Below, piece by piece: positions 8,596-17,676 of a stretch of 64,000 bases of DNA. Every line of letters starts with the position of its first letter. The first letter of the stretch is position 1. Source of the DNA: Gelidibacter gilvus (GTDB lineage: Bacteria > Bacteroidota > Bacteroidia > Flavobacteriales > Flavobacteriaceae); contig NZ_SDDZ01000009.1 of assembly GCF_004115975.1 (NCBI RefSeq), positions 62,001 to 126,000 of the forward strand, in the 5' to 3' direction. Below the pieces are notes generated by a model. It was not told the DNA's origin and did not search any database. It saw nothing but the letters and a program-made list of their open reading frames with translations. Both the position numbers and the translations under genes were made by a program.

Positions 8596-8796
8596 ATGAA
8601 AGGTAAAATCTTTATGTACATGTTCGTTTTTGCATTGTTGTTGATTGTTTTCCAATATGTGAACTCTAAGAATATATTTGAAACGTATCAAGAGAAAATG
8701 ACAAAACTGATAGCAAAAGAGCAAGTGCTCAAAGATTCTATTAATCATTTAAACAAGGAACTGAAAGCGCTCAAAAGTGAGCTTCCTCAAGAGTAG
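8596..8796 (+). CDS. Small membrane-anchored coiled-coil protein (66 residues)
   Basis: Residues 5-22 (IFMYMFVFALLLIVFQYV) form one hydrophobic helix. The rest is charged with heptad-like leucines and isoleucines (KLIAKEQVLKDSINHLNKELKAL), suggesting a coiled coil. The layout is similar to FtsB/FtsL-type bitopic proteins, but I see no family signature and do not assign it. It lies 5 bases behind the metallo-hydrolase gene on the same strand. Confidence 0.75.
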   Translation: MKGKIFMYMFVFALLLIVFQYVNSKNIFETYQEKMTKLIAKEQVLKDSINHLNKELKALKSELPQE

Positions 8797-8856
8797 AGTT
8801 TTTGGAATGCTGAATTTGCCTGCGCGGCGCACCATTGGAGAAAGAAGTGGAAGAGG

Positions 8857-8910
8857 GAATTGAAGTTGAAATTGAAGTTGAAATTGAAGTTGAAATTGAA
8901 ATTGAAGTTG
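8857..8910. repeat. 12-bp tandem repeat (GAAGTTGAAATT)
   Basis: The unit GAAGTTGAAATT repeats about four and a half times, with one 6-bp slip (GAAATT doubled) near the end. It lies in the non-coding gap behind the coiled-coil protein gene. Confidence 0.9.
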
Positions 8911-8927
8911 CCGCCCAGTACTAACGA

Positions 8928-9205
8928 AACTGAAACTGAAAACTGTAACTGCGACCGTAGACTGAGATTATTTTACCGGAGATGCGCAGATTTTCGCAGA
9001 ACTACATGAAAAAGTTTAGTGCTCCAAAACTGCAACTGAAAACTGTGGCTGCGACCGAAAACTGAGATTTTATTCCTGTTGATGGCGCAGATTTTCGCAA
9101 AACTACTTGAAAATGTTATTGCTCCGAAACTGCAACTGAAAATTCCGACCGCGACTGAAAACTGAAATTATTTTCCCCCACAATACTCAGATTTCGCAAA
9201 CTTGA
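8928..9205. repeat. About 2.7 copies of a 100-bp tandem repeat
   Basis: The landmark TG(A/C)AACTGAA recurs at 8931, 9031 and 9131, exactly 100 bases apart. Each copy continues with AAAACTG, GCGACCG, ACTGAGATT and CGCAGATTTTCGCA. The third copy is the most diverged. No ORF is supported, and together with the 12-bp repeat this accounts for the whole 457-bp gap between the flanking genes. Confidence 0.85.
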
Positions 9206-9253
9206 TGTCTACTGCAGATTTCGAACCTTAAATTCTGAATCTAGACCTTTGAA

Positions 9254-9910
9254 CTAATTTTCCAAACGCTTATTCAACCAGCTCCTTAATTCATAGAAGT
9301 TTTCAGGTGCTACGCCATGACCCACAGGGAATTCTTTATACGTGTTTTTAATTGACAATGCATTTAAAAATTGCGGTACTTTTCGTGCCCATTCTACTGG
9401 AATAACTTGATCTACGTTACCATGAGAGCAATAAAAAGCCAAACGCGAATAGTCTTTAGTTTCTATATCATCAGGAAGCATTTCAGGGCTGATATAGCCG
9501 CTTAATGCAATCACGTTTCTTATTTTCTCAGGATAGGTGAGCGCTACAGCATAACTCAAAATTGTGCCTTGACTAAAACCTAAAAGCGTGAGGTTGTCTT
9601 TATTGATGGGATAGGTCGCTTTCACTTCGTCAATGAAAGTAGCGATCAAATCTCTCGATTTCAGAGCTTGTTCATTGTCGTTCCACTTGTTCATTTCGGC
9701 ATCAAAATTAATCGCATACCAAGCATTTCCGTAGGGCTGCATAGGGTACGGCGCTCTTGCGGATATGATAAACAATTCTTCAGGTAATTCAGACGCGAAA
9801 CTAAAAAGATCATTTTCATCACTTCCATACCCATGGAACATGATGAGGGCAGGTGCGTTTTCCTTTAAAGTTGAAAGTCTTGTGATATGGTGTAAAGAGA
9901 GTTTGGACAT
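9254..9910 (-). CDS. Phospholipase/carboxylesterase-type alpha/beta hydrolase
   Basis: The 218-residue protein belongs to the small carboxylesterase/acyl-protein-thioesterase-like branch of the alpha/beta hydrolases, which cleave ester bonds in the cytosol. The catalytic triad is visible: Ser113 in LLGFSQGT, Asp167 in CSHGNVDQVIP and His198 in FPVGHGVAPE. The oxyanion region IMFHGYGSDENDL is near residue 23. There is no signal peptide. It is the last gene of a leftward cluster with only 2 bases between it and the upstream small membrane protein, so it is probably in the same operon as the dihydroorotase-like gene. The substrate is not predictable. Confidence 0.9.
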   Translation of the reverse strand: MSKLSLHHITRLSTLKENAPALIMFHGYGSDENDLFSFASELPEELFIISARAPYPMQPYGNAWYAINFDAEMNKWNDNEQALKSRDLIATFIDEVKATYPINKDNLTLLGFSQGTILSYAVALTYPEKIRNVIALSGYISPEMLPDDIETKDYSRLAFYCSHGNVDQVIPVEWARKVPQFLNALSIKNTYKEFPVGHGVAPENFYELRSWLNKRLEN

Positions 9911-9912
9911 TA

Positions 9913-10239
9913 TTAATTGACATTTTTAAACCATTCTTGGAATTTTTCACCAAGAACGGGAATGAGTTTATATTCTTCTTTTATGGCATAATAAATAGCA
10001 AATAACCAGCATGCAAACGAGATGATCCAAAAAGCAGTTCCCAAAAGACTATTGACATATTGTTCTACTAAATTTGAAAAAATCAACATGATCATCAAGC
10101 CAAACATCTGTCTAATGTGGAATAGTGTAAAGGGATTTCGTTTTTCCAAATTCATGATAATGGCTATAATGAGACCTACGAAGGTTAAATAACTGATAAT
10201 GGCCAATGTTTTGCCTTCTTTAATAACCGAATCTTTCAT
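9913..10239 (-). CDS. Small DUF4870/Tic20-like membrane protein (108 residues)
   Basis: About three hydrophobic helices are visible (residues 13-30, 44-62 and 68-86). The motif NPFTLFHIRQMFGLMI between the first two is typical of small multi-pass proteins grouped with DUF4870 and chloroplast import component Tic20-like proteins. It probably sits in the cytoplasmic membrane. It is one base from the dihydroorotase-like gene and 2 bases from the esterase, so it is part of a tight operon. The function is unknown. Confidence 0.75.
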   Translation of the reverse strand: MKDSVIKEGKTLAIISYLTFVGLIIAIIMNLEKRNPFTLFHIRQMFGLMIMLIFSNLVEQYVNSLLGTAFWIISFACWLFAIYYAIKEEYKLIPVLGEKFQEWFKNVN

Positions 10240-10240
10240 C

Positions 10241-11494
10241 CTAATTTAAAACCATTTGATTGTTTGAGTAAACACCGTAAACCTTGCCTTTTAATTCATA
10301 ATTTTCAAAGATGGCATTTTTTGATGTAGAAAGGATCATTCCCTTATTGAATTGATAATTTTCATTAGGATTGAACAAGGTTAATTTCGCTTTAGCGCCA
10401 ATGGCTATAGGCATTAGATCGATCCCAAAACGTTCTCTTCCTTTGGTTAGTAAATCGATGGTCTTCTTCATGGTGAAAACCTTATGCAGAGCACCAAAAG
10501 CCGTTTCTAAACCTATTGTGCCGTACATGGCATAATCAAATTCTATTTTTTTATGTTCAATATCAATCGGATTGTGATCACTGGTTACCATATCGATAGT
10601 GCCATCTTTAAGGCCATCAATAAGCGCATCGCAATCTGATTGGGTTCTTAAAGGAGGCATGACTTTAAATCGCGTGTCAAAGGTTTTTAGCTCATCATCT
10701 GTCAAAATCAAATTATGAATGGCGACACTACAGCTCACATCCAATTTCTTGGATTTTGCATTTCTGATCAATTCTACAGATTTAGCAGAAGAAATTGTCG
10801 GAATATGCAATTTTCCTCCAGTATATTCCAACAAAAATAAATCCCGTACAATCTGTAGTTCTTCGGCCAATGTTGGATTTCCTTTTAAACCCAATGAAGT
10901 GCTCATGATATTTTCATTCATGACGCCAAGACCAGAAATTTTAGATTCCTGTGGAAATGAGTAAATCAATCCTCCAAAATTACTGGCGTATTGTAAGGCC
11001 AGTTTCATCAAGTTCGGATTTCTAATAGGTTTTTGGTAATCAGAATAGGCGATAGCTCCTGCGTTTTTCATATCGAATAGTTCCGCTAAATCTTCACCCT
11101 CACTGTTTTTTGTCAAGGCGCCAATCGGATATAAATTCACAGGATTACCTTGGGCTTTTCCTTTCAAAAAAGATATATCGGCATAACTGTCAATCACAGG
11201 ATTGGTGTTGGAGTTGACGGCCACATCTGTAAAACCTGAACGGGCTGCTGTTTCAAGTCCGTTTGCGATGGTTTCTCGTTCTTCATAACCTGGTTCTCCA
11301 AAACTCACACTACTATCAAACCATCCTTGGGAAACATGAAGGTTGTCAAGGTTTATTTCCTTCACTTTAGAAGGGTTTTTTATCTGTTCTGAGATTTGGG
11401 AGATGATGCCTTTTTCTATAAGGATATCACAAGTTTGGTTATGGAAATCGCTTTTTGGGTCTACTATGGTGGCAGATTTTATCAGTACGTTCAT
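10241..11494 (-). CDS. Dihydroorotase-like protein lacking metal ligands (probably non-catalytic)
   Basis: The 417 residues align with the amidohydrolase dihydroorotase fold: N-terminal LIKSATIVDPKSDFHNQTCDI, a TIM-barrel body, and the C-terminal LTKGRERFGI, GAKAKLTLFNP region. In active enzymes the first barrel strand carries DxHVHxR. Here it reads FDSSVSFGEPGYE, so both histidines are lost. The later histidine in HVS is replaced by LHIPTISS, while CSVAIHNLIL and SDHNPI keep one His and Asp-His. It therefore resembles the inactive PyrC-type partners that stabilise aspartate transcarbamoylase. It overlaps the upstream VWA gene by 4 bases (ATGA). Confidence 0.85.
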   Translation of the reverse strand: MNVLIKSATIVDPKSDFHNQTCDILIEKGIISQISEQIKNPSKVKEINLDNLHVSQGWFDSSVSFGEPGYEERETIANGLETAARSGFTDVAVNSNTNPVIDSYADISFLKGKAQGNPVNLYPIGALTKNSEGEDLAELFDMKNAGAIAYSDYQKPIRNPNLMKLALQYASNFGGLIYSFPQESKISGLGVMNENIMSTSLGLKGNPTLAEELQIVRDLFLLEYTGGKLHIPTISSAKSVELIRNAKSKKLDVSCSVAIHNLILTDDELKTFDTRFKVMPPLRTQSDCDALIDGLKDGTIDMVTSDHNPIDIEHKKIEFDYAMYGTIGLETAFGALHKVFTMKKTIDLLTKGRERFGIDLMPIAIGAKAKLTLFNPNENYQFNKGMILSTSKNAIFENYELKGKVYGVYSNNQMVLN

Positions 11495-13419
11495 TTAAGG
11501 AATTTTAAGATGAGCATTTCAATAATTAAAAAAGCTATTGCAAAAATAACAAACCATTTCCATAGCTCATTAACATTTGTAGTACTTTTTATATCGTCAA
11601 TAGCAGAAGCTACAGAACTGTTTTTTACACTATTTGTGACCTGGGAGAGGTTCATATAGTTGAGTTGGCTTTCTTTTCTATCGTAATTATAACTCAGATT
11701 TCGTACCACATTATCTTTGTTTTTGACCTCGAAAGTGCCTGCCGTATTAGGATATTCGTCTGTAGTTAATTGAACTTTATGACTGAAAGTCTGTTGCATG
11801 GGTACAATAGAGGCATCGGCATTATCCAATCTTAAAATTTCATCCTGGAGTAAGCTGGTGTTGATGTCAATGGTATTTGAAATGCCAATGGTATAATACA
11901 ATCGGGGTAATTTTAAACTTTGTTTGCCAATATTATAAAGTACAGGAACGATCAACGGCGAGTTTTTAAAATTGGAATTGCTGTCATCCAAGCTTGCAGC
12001 AAAAGCAAACACATTATTCGATTGGGTCAAAAATGGTGTGTTGTCTTCAAAACTCAAGATGCTCGCGACCGACGAACTGGATAAACTATAAAACGAATTG
12101 ACCTTAGGATATTGAAAATTATCCACTTTTTTATCGAAGACATTCGCTAAAAGTGGATGGGAAAAATTGATTTTAGTGATGCGTTTCTCTGTCGAAATTT
12201 TAGAAGAGAAGTTTGGTAATAACAAAGAATTAAATAGCTGATTGTAAGTGCTCAGTTCTAATTCATCTGAAGGGATGGTTAATATGGTTCCGCCATCATC
12301 TGAAAAAGAATTTAAAGAAGTAATTAAAGCATTTGGAATATTTTTCAACTCATTGAGAACAATCAAATTCTGATCAATGATACTGTTGAAGTTGAGTTCA
12401 TTAAAGTTAACGACCGTTAAATCAAATTCATCGTCAGTATATAGCTTTCTTAAAAATTCGGCATTGGCTTCATTGATGACCAATACCTTTATACGTTCCT
12501 TTTCATCTAAATTAAAATATAATACGTTGTCATAATGCAAGTTGGAATCTTCAATCGTAATCTTTCCTTTAAAAGCTTTATTGTTGGGAATTGTGAAAAT
12601 TGTTTCGGATTTATTATCAATAGTGACTGCGCTCTTAGCAATAAGTTGATTGTCTTCAAATAATGACACAGGTAAGGTTTCAATAGGTTGATTCCCTTGG
12701 TTGCTCAAAAGGACCGTCAACTCTAAGGTTTCCACAACATTTTTGGAAATATAGAGTGAATCAATACTGACATTATTAATTTTTTTTGGTTGTAGCTGTA
12801 CCAACCTATAATCCACAAGACTGTCGGCTTTAAGACTTAAAGCATCGTTTTTTTGTTGAAAATCAGAAATCAGGATGAAGTTTTTAATACTGCCTTTATC
12901 TTTAGAGAATGCTTTTTTTCCTTTTAAAATCACGGCATCATAATCCAGTTGATTAGAAGAATAAAAGAGTTGTATCAAATCGTTTTTTATTGCCTTGATA
13001 CTGGTATTATAAAAGTTGAGATCATTGGTGAAAAGGCTCAGCATTTCATTTTCATCTACGTGCTCTATTAAATCTTGCACTGCAGCATTTAATAAAGTGC
13101 CATTATCACCTTTAGCCTGCATGCTGAAAGAGTTGTCCAAATAAATGACTGTTTCATTCTTGGTAGTGAAGCTATTTTTATTGGCTTGATAGGGTTGGGC
13201 AAATGCGAGGATTATAGATGCCAAGAGCAATAATCGAGTCAATAAAGTTAACCATTTCTTGATTTGTGAACTTTTACGCGTTTGTAAAGTGATGTTTTTA
13301 AGGAACTGAACGTTGGTAAAAGCAACCTTTTCAAAGCGTCGTAGTTGAAATAAATGAACAATTATAGGAATAATGAGCAGCAGTAAGGCATATAAGATTT
13401 CGGGATTTTTAAACTGCAT
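11491..13419 (-). CDS. BatA/VWA-domain membrane protein
   Basis: The 642-residue protein starts with a BatA-type N-terminal segment: a hydrophobic helix (YALLLLIIPIIVHLFQL), basic loop RRFEKVAFTNVQFL, then a second helix near residues 58-76. Residues about 85-200 form a von Willebrand factor A-like domain with the MIDAS-like motif YLDNSFSMQAKGD. A long beta-rich periplasmic part follows, and a final helix (FVIFAIAFLIIEMLILKFL) anchors the C-terminus. Such proteins are common in Bacteroidota and are linked to aerotolerance operons, though their biochemical role is not settled. It is the first gene of the leftward operon ending at the esterase. Confidence 0.9.
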   Translation of the reverse strand: MQFKNPEILYALLLLIIPIIVHLFQLRRFEKVAFTNVQFLKNITLQTRKSSQIKKWLTLLTRLLLLASIILAFAQPYQANKNSFTTKNETVIYLDNSFSMQAKGDNGTLLNAAVQDLIEHVDENEMLSLFTNDLNFYNTSIKAIKNDLIQLFYSSNQLDYDAVILKGKKAFSKDKGSIKNFILISDFQQKNDALSLKADSLVDYRLVQLQPKKINNVSIDSLYISKNVVETLELTVLLSNQGNQPIETLPVSLFEDNQLIAKSAVTIDNKSETIFTIPNNKAFKGKITIEDSNLHYDNVLYFNLDEKERIKVLVINEANAEFLRKLYTDDEFDLTVVNFNELNFNSIIDQNLIVLNELKNIPNALITSLNSFSDDGGTILTIPSDELELSTYNQLFNSLLLPNFSSKISTEKRITKINFSHPLLANVFDKKVDNFQYPKVNSFYSLSSSSVASILSFEDNTPFLTQSNNVFAFAASLDDSNSNFKNSPLIVPVLYNIGKQSLKLPRLYYTIGISNTIDINTSLLQDEILRLDNADASIVPMQQTFSHKVQLTTDEYPNTAGTFEVKNKDNVVRNLSYNYDRKESQLNYMNLSQVTNSVKNSSVASAIDDIKSTTNVNELWKWFVIFAIAFLIIEMLILKFLK

Positions 13420-13524
13420 TCCTTTTGTGGTTTTGGAGATCTAACAAGCGGGTCAAATATAGAAAATACGTGGTGATTTGCGCCTTCGGATTTTGAGAAA
13501 TTTAACGTTAATAACTTGAGATTG

Positions 13525-14532
13525 CTAACAAAAGAAGAAATAATCCTTGGCTTTCATTAAATAAAGGTTTTCTAAATCCGTAGTAATCCAACTTTGTGAT
13601 TTTTTGTTGGCCACGGTAACGATGACCTGCGGTTGGTGCAACTGATTTATGGTAGAATCAGCTCGTAATTTTACATTATAGATATGTTTCCCAATTTTCT
13701 TAGGATTATTACAAATCCAGATAAACGGTACTTTGTTTTTCTTTAATAATTTAGCGCAAAACTTGCCCTTGAAACCTGCACCCCAAAGTACTAATGGGCG
13801 TCGAATATCGTAATCAATTTCTAAAAAATAATGTAGTTTTAATTTCAGGAAATGATTGGTTGCATAATGATCATGCGTTCTTGAAGTCCGATTCTGGTAA
13901 TCTCTCCAATAATGGAGCAGGTTGTTGGATGGAATACATTTTAGGCCGTTTTGGTAGAACCGAAATGCCAAATCATAATCTTCAGGATAAACATCTCTTT
14001 CAAAAGCACCACAGGTTATTAAATCCTCACGCGATACCATCCAGCAGGGGGATGGAATAACACATTCCTTGTAGATTTCTGTGTAATTTGTTCCTGATTT
14101 GGTTAGTCCATTGAGCCATTTTTCATAGTTTTGATACCCTTCTCCAAGAGCACCTTCACAAAAATAGCTGACCAATCCTAAAGCGACATGTCCATTGCCG
14201 TGAGTTTTTAAATCGCGAAGCATTACTTCCAGTTTATTGGGTGACATAAGATCATCGCTGTCCATTCGGGTAATGTAATGGCCCGAACTCTTTTTAAATG
14301 CCAATTTTAAGGCATCAATAATCCCATTTCCGTTTGTCTTTAGTAATTTTATGCGATGGTCTGCTTGAGCGAAGGAAGCTAGCAGATTATAACCTTCATC
14401 TGTCGAATGGTCATCAACAATTATCAACTCCCAATGGGAATAGGTTTGGTTTAGGATAGATTCCAGATAGGGGGATAAAAAAGCCGAACTATTTTTAAAA
14501 GGCGTAAGAATGCTGATTAAAGACTGTTGCAT
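13525..14532 (-). CDS. Family 2 glycosyltransferase with a C-terminal nucleotide-binding-like domain
   Basis: Residues 1-230 are a GT-A fold family 2 glycosyltransferase: SILTPFKNSSAFL, WELIIVDDHSTDEG and the metal-binding TRMDSDDLM near residue 95. Acceptor region VSREDLITCGAFERDVYPEDYDLAFRF follows. It would transfer a sugar from a nucleotide-sugar donor. Residues about 240-335 form an extra domain starting RPLVLWGAGFKGKFCAKLL, a Gly-rich Rossmann-type turn like that of PglD-type or methyltransferase C-terminal domains. The gene stands alone, away from the polysaccharide locus at 46-63 kb. Confidence 0.9.
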   Translation of the reverse strand: MQQSLISILTPFKNSSAFLSPYLESILNQTYSHWELIIVDDHSTDEGYNLLASFAQADHRIKLLKTNGNGIIDALKLAFKKSSGHYITRMDSDDLMSPNKLEVMLRDLKTHGNGHVALGLVSYFCEGALGEGYQNYEKWLNGLTKSGTNYTEIYKECVIPSPCWMVSREDLITCGAFERDVYPEDYDLAFRFYQNGLKCIPSNNLLHYWRDYQNRTSRTHDHYATNHFLKLKLHYFLEIDYDIRRPLVLWGAGFKGKFCAKLLKKNKVPFIWICNNPKKIGKHIYNVKLRADSTINQLHQPQVIVTVANKKSQSWITTDLENLYLMKAKDYFFFC

Positions 14533-14709
14533 CCCGCGAAAATACGATTTCTATTTAACGGGAAGTTTAATGAAACTAATAGTTTGGGATTTTGATTTTT
14601 TATCAGCAGGATTAACCTTCATTTATGTTTTACTTTTAACTGATAAAATGGTGCTTAGTTAATTATTGTCCACAATTGAATCGATGAAGGAATTTATGGG
14701 CTAGAAATA

Positions 14710-14743
14710 AAAAAACCTGATAAAATCAATTATCAGGTTTTTT
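14710..14743 (-). terminator. Terminator of the S10 carboxypeptidase gene
   Basis: Arms AAAAAACCTGATAA (14710-14723) and TTATCAGGTTTTTT (14730-14743) pair perfectly over 14 bases around a 6-base loop, directly behind the leftward gene. Confidence 0.92.
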
Positions 14744-14747
14744 GAAA

Positions 14748-16232
14748 TTAATATTTTGCGGCTTCACCGCTTTTAGGCGTGGATTCTATAATAAACTGCC
14801 TTATATCTTCGGTAGCTTTCTTGAGGTCTTCCTTTCTTAAATACATCATATGGCCACTTCTGTAGCCTTTAAAAGAAACGCGATCTTTCATTCTGCCACT
14901 CGGATCCATTTGACCAACAGTATATTTGGCAGCAAAATAAGTCGTTGCACCATCATAATAACCTGATTGAACCAAAACTTTCAAATAAGGGTTTTGGGCC
15001 ATGGCTTGACGCAAGTCATCTCTTGTGCTGTCGTATTGTCGATCCCAAGGGTGCACATTACCAAACATATTGTATTTGATGTCTGTTTTAAACTTCAGTT
15101 CTTCACGGATGTAGTAATTGATAGCAGGAGTAAAGGAATGTAGCCATGAGGTTAATTCTGCATTATAATCGGGAGAGTTTCCAGCAGTCATTTTATCGAT
15201 TCCTAAATACCTCGAATCCAATCTACCTATGGTATAGCCCTTATCACGTATGAGTTCTTTCCAGAAAAAATTTGTAGGAACATTTAAATTATGATCAATA
15301 ATTGAAGATTTACTTAATCCAGAATAGAGACTCATTTTTTCTGCCACTTGGTTTCTTTCTGCGTCAGAAATAAAACCTCCTTTTGCAATGGCTGGCATGA
15401 CATGGTCTATGGTATATGCTTCTACTTCTGGTAATATTTCCAATAAATCCTTTTGTTGAAGCGCAGGAGAAAGTGCTTTTTGATACCATGCAGTTGCAGT
15501 GAAATATGGTAAATTCAGTGCAGAATAAATCGGTTGATCGGTAGAATATATTTTATAATCGGCTGGAGATACTAAAATAACACCATTTAAATACATCCAT
15601 TGGTTGTTTTGTAACTCTTTTGATAATCCCATAACTCTCGGGCCACCATAACTCTCGCCAATTAAATATTTAGGAGATTCCCATCGGTTTTTTCTGGAAA
15701 CAAACGTATTCATCCATTCCGCTAAATATTTGATATCGGCGTTGATCCCAAAAAATGTTTTTCTATCTGGCAATTTTCCGTCCTTATCCTCAACCATTCT
15801 GGAGTACCCCGTATTTACAGGATCAATAAAAACAATATCTGCCACATCTAAAATAGAATGCGGGTTGGCTTTCACGCCATAAGGCTGTACAGGATAGCCT
15901 TCATCGTCTATATTCAAAATCACAGGACCTGTATAGGCAATGTGCATCCAAGCCGATGCAGAACCTGGGCCACCGTTAAAAGAAAAAACAATAGGGCGTT
16001 TTTCTTTCTCGCTATTACTTTTTTTGTAATAGGTATAAAACAATGTGGCAATGGGTTCGCCTTTGGCATTCCAGACAGGTTGTGTTCCGGCTATTGCTTG
16101 GTAAGAAAGGCTTTTACCATTTATGACAATGGAGTGGTTGGTCACAGCCATTGTGTCTAATGGAATTTTTTTGACTTGCGAAAAGAGCAAGCTCACAGAA
16201 AATGTGGCAATTAGTAAAAAGTAGTTTTTCAT
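14748..16232 (-). CDS. Secreted serine carboxypeptidase, peptidase family S10
   Basis: The family removes C-terminal residues from peptides. Residues 1-19 (MKNYFLLIATFSVSLLFSQ) are a signal peptide, so the enzyme is exported. The oxyanion motif FNGGPGSASAW is near residue 86, and the nucleophile Ser194 lies in LIGESYGGPR. The remaining triad members fit Asp in VQSGYYDGATTYF and His in YRSGHMMYL near the C-terminus. At 494 residues it has the usual bacterial S10 length. The gene is monocistronic with a strong terminator. The gap upstream (16233-16443) shows nothing recognisable. Confidence 0.94.
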   Translation of the reverse strand: MKNYFLLIATFSVSLLFSQVKKIPLDTMAVTNHSIVINGKSLSYQAIAGTQPVWNAKGEPIATLFYTYYKKSNSEKEKRPIVFSFNGGPGSASAWMHIAYTGPVILNIDDEGYPVQPYGVKANPHSILDVADIVFIDPVNTGYSRMVEDKDGKLPDRKTFFGINADIKYLAEWMNTFVSRKNRWESPKYLIGESYGGPRVMGLSKELQNNQWMYLNGVILVSPADYKIYSTDQPIYSALNLPYFTATAWYQKALSPALQQKDLLEILPEVEAYTIDHVMPAIAKGGFISDAERNQVAEKMSLYSGLSKSSIIDHNLNVPTNFFWKELIRDKGYTIGRLDSRYLGIDKMTAGNSPDYNAELTSWLHSFTPAINYYIREELKFKTDIKYNMFGNVHPWDRQYDSTRDDLRQAMAQNPYLKVLVQSGYYDGATTYFAAKYTVGQMDPSGRMKDRVSFKGYRSGHMMYLRKEDLKKATEDIRQFIIESTPKSGEAAKY

Positions 16233-16443
16233 AAAGTTAGAATTTTAAAGCCTTAAAGATAAAAGGATTTATCGGAAGCTATTTTCAAAATATGTTAAAA
16301 TAGGATAAACATTGCAATGTGCAACTGTTGGAAAAAGGGTGTGTTTTTCTCTTTTCAAGTCAATGTCCATACAAATGAAGATTCTAGCAATAGGAAATAC
16401 TGTTATTAAACGTCGTAATTAATTAAAGTGTGGACTTTAAACC

Positions 16444-17634
16444 CTACTTCGCAATTGTAAATGTGAAAACGCTCCCGACGCCAACTTCAGACGTAACACC
16501 AATATCACCACCCAGTTTATTGACCAGATTTTTTATTGTGCTCAGCCCAATGCCTGTGCTACGCTTTATGTTTTCATGAGGGATAATGGCAAACAAATTA
16601 AAAATCAGATCCTGTTTTTCCTTTTCAATCCCTATTCCGTTATCTGAGATTGAAAATTTGTGGTATTTGGGTTCTTCCACATAAGCAATCTCTATTAAAC
16701 GTTTTTCTGAAACATTATATTTAAGAGCATTGTCCACCAAATTGATCAGGATCTGTGTCAAAGCCGCTTTGTTTATGTTTTTTATAGCATCCTGTCCAGA
16801 ATAAGAAAGTTTATCATCCTTAGACAGCAACAAGTGGCTTATTTTTTCAGATATAACAGAAAGTTGGATGTCTTCTCTTTCTTCCTTGAGAAGTTCATCA
16901 GCTTTATAATGCAACAAGATTCCATCAATATAATCTTTAAGAATCAAAGCGGAATCCTCTAAATAATTAAGATATTCCAATGAGGAATCAGAATGTTTGC
17001 CCTCAAGATCATCTTTTAAAAGATGGGTCAATGAAATGATATTGGCCAAAGGCGATTTTAAATCATGCGACACATGGCTGGCAAATTTCTTTAATTGGAT
17101 ATTATGCAAAGTCAGTTCGTCTTTAGCAGTTTGTAATTTTAAATTCTGTCTTCTTAATTCCAAGGAATTGACCACTTGCTTTCCTAAAGTGATGAGTGCA
17201 TTTTTTTGTGAATCTGTTAATATTCTAGGTTTATGGTCAAAAACACATAACGTGCCTAAAGCATAACCTTCCGGATTTACCAAAGGAACGCCGGCATAGA
17301 AAATCGCATTGGCACCTTCTATAAGTGGGTTATCTGTAAAACGCTCATCCAATCGCGCATCTTGGATAATGAAGATTGGTCCATCTCCCAAAATGGCGTG
17401 ACCGCAAAAAGAAATGTCTCTTGGAGATTCTCTAAACGGAACACCGTGGTGCGATTTAAAAAAATTACGTTCCTTGTCTAGCATCGTAATTAATGAAACA
17501 GGAGCGTCGCATATTGTAGCCACAAGGCTTGTTATGTTGTCATAATCTTGCTCCGGGAGCGTATCGAGCAGTTGGTATTCTGATAAAATATCTAATCGCT
17601 GGCGTTCGTTGGTAGGTAATTTGGGACTTTGCAT
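16444..17634 (-). CDS. GAF-domain sensor histidine kinase
   Basis: The 396-residue cytosolic kinase has a GAF domain at about residues 25-165 (VSLITMLDKERNFFKSHHG, SFCGHAIL, FYAGVPLVNPEGYALGTLCV). A short coiled linker follows, then a HisKA dimerisation domain with phospho-acceptor His190 in FASHVSHDLKSPLAN. The HATPase domain has N box LVDNALKYN, G1 DNGIGIEKEK and G2 STGIGLSTIKNLV. There is no membrane segment, so it senses an internal signal. No response regulator gene is adjacent, making it an orphan kinase. The gene lies just to the left of the disrupted DUF2400 gene. Confidence 0.95.
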   Translation of the reverse strand: MQSPKLPTNERQRLDILSEYQLLDTLPEQDYDNITSLVATICDAPVSLITMLDKERNFFKSHHGVPFRESPRDISFCGHAILGDGPIFIIQDARLDERFTDNPLIEGANAIFYAGVPLVNPEGYALGTLCVFDHKPRILTDSQKNALITLGKQVVNSLELRRQNLKLQTAKDELTLHNIQLKKFASHVSHDLKSPLANIISLTHLLKDDLEGKHSDSSLEYLNYLEDSALILKDYIDGILLHYKADELLKEEREDIQLSVISEKISHLLLSKDDKLSYSGQDAIKNINKAALTQILINLVDNALKYNVSEKRLIEIAYVEEPKYHKFSISDNGIGIEKEKQDLIFNLFAIIPHENIKRSTGIGLSTIKNLVNKLGGDIGVTSEVGVGSVFTFTIAK

Positions 17635-17676
17635 GATAGTGTTTTAGTTTTGTTGGTAAATAATTGTAGGTAAAAT

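Noticed and set aside
11396-11659. 87-codon rightward ORF across the dihydroorotase/VWA junction
   Set aside because: It lies antisense to two well-supported genes and shows no family features.
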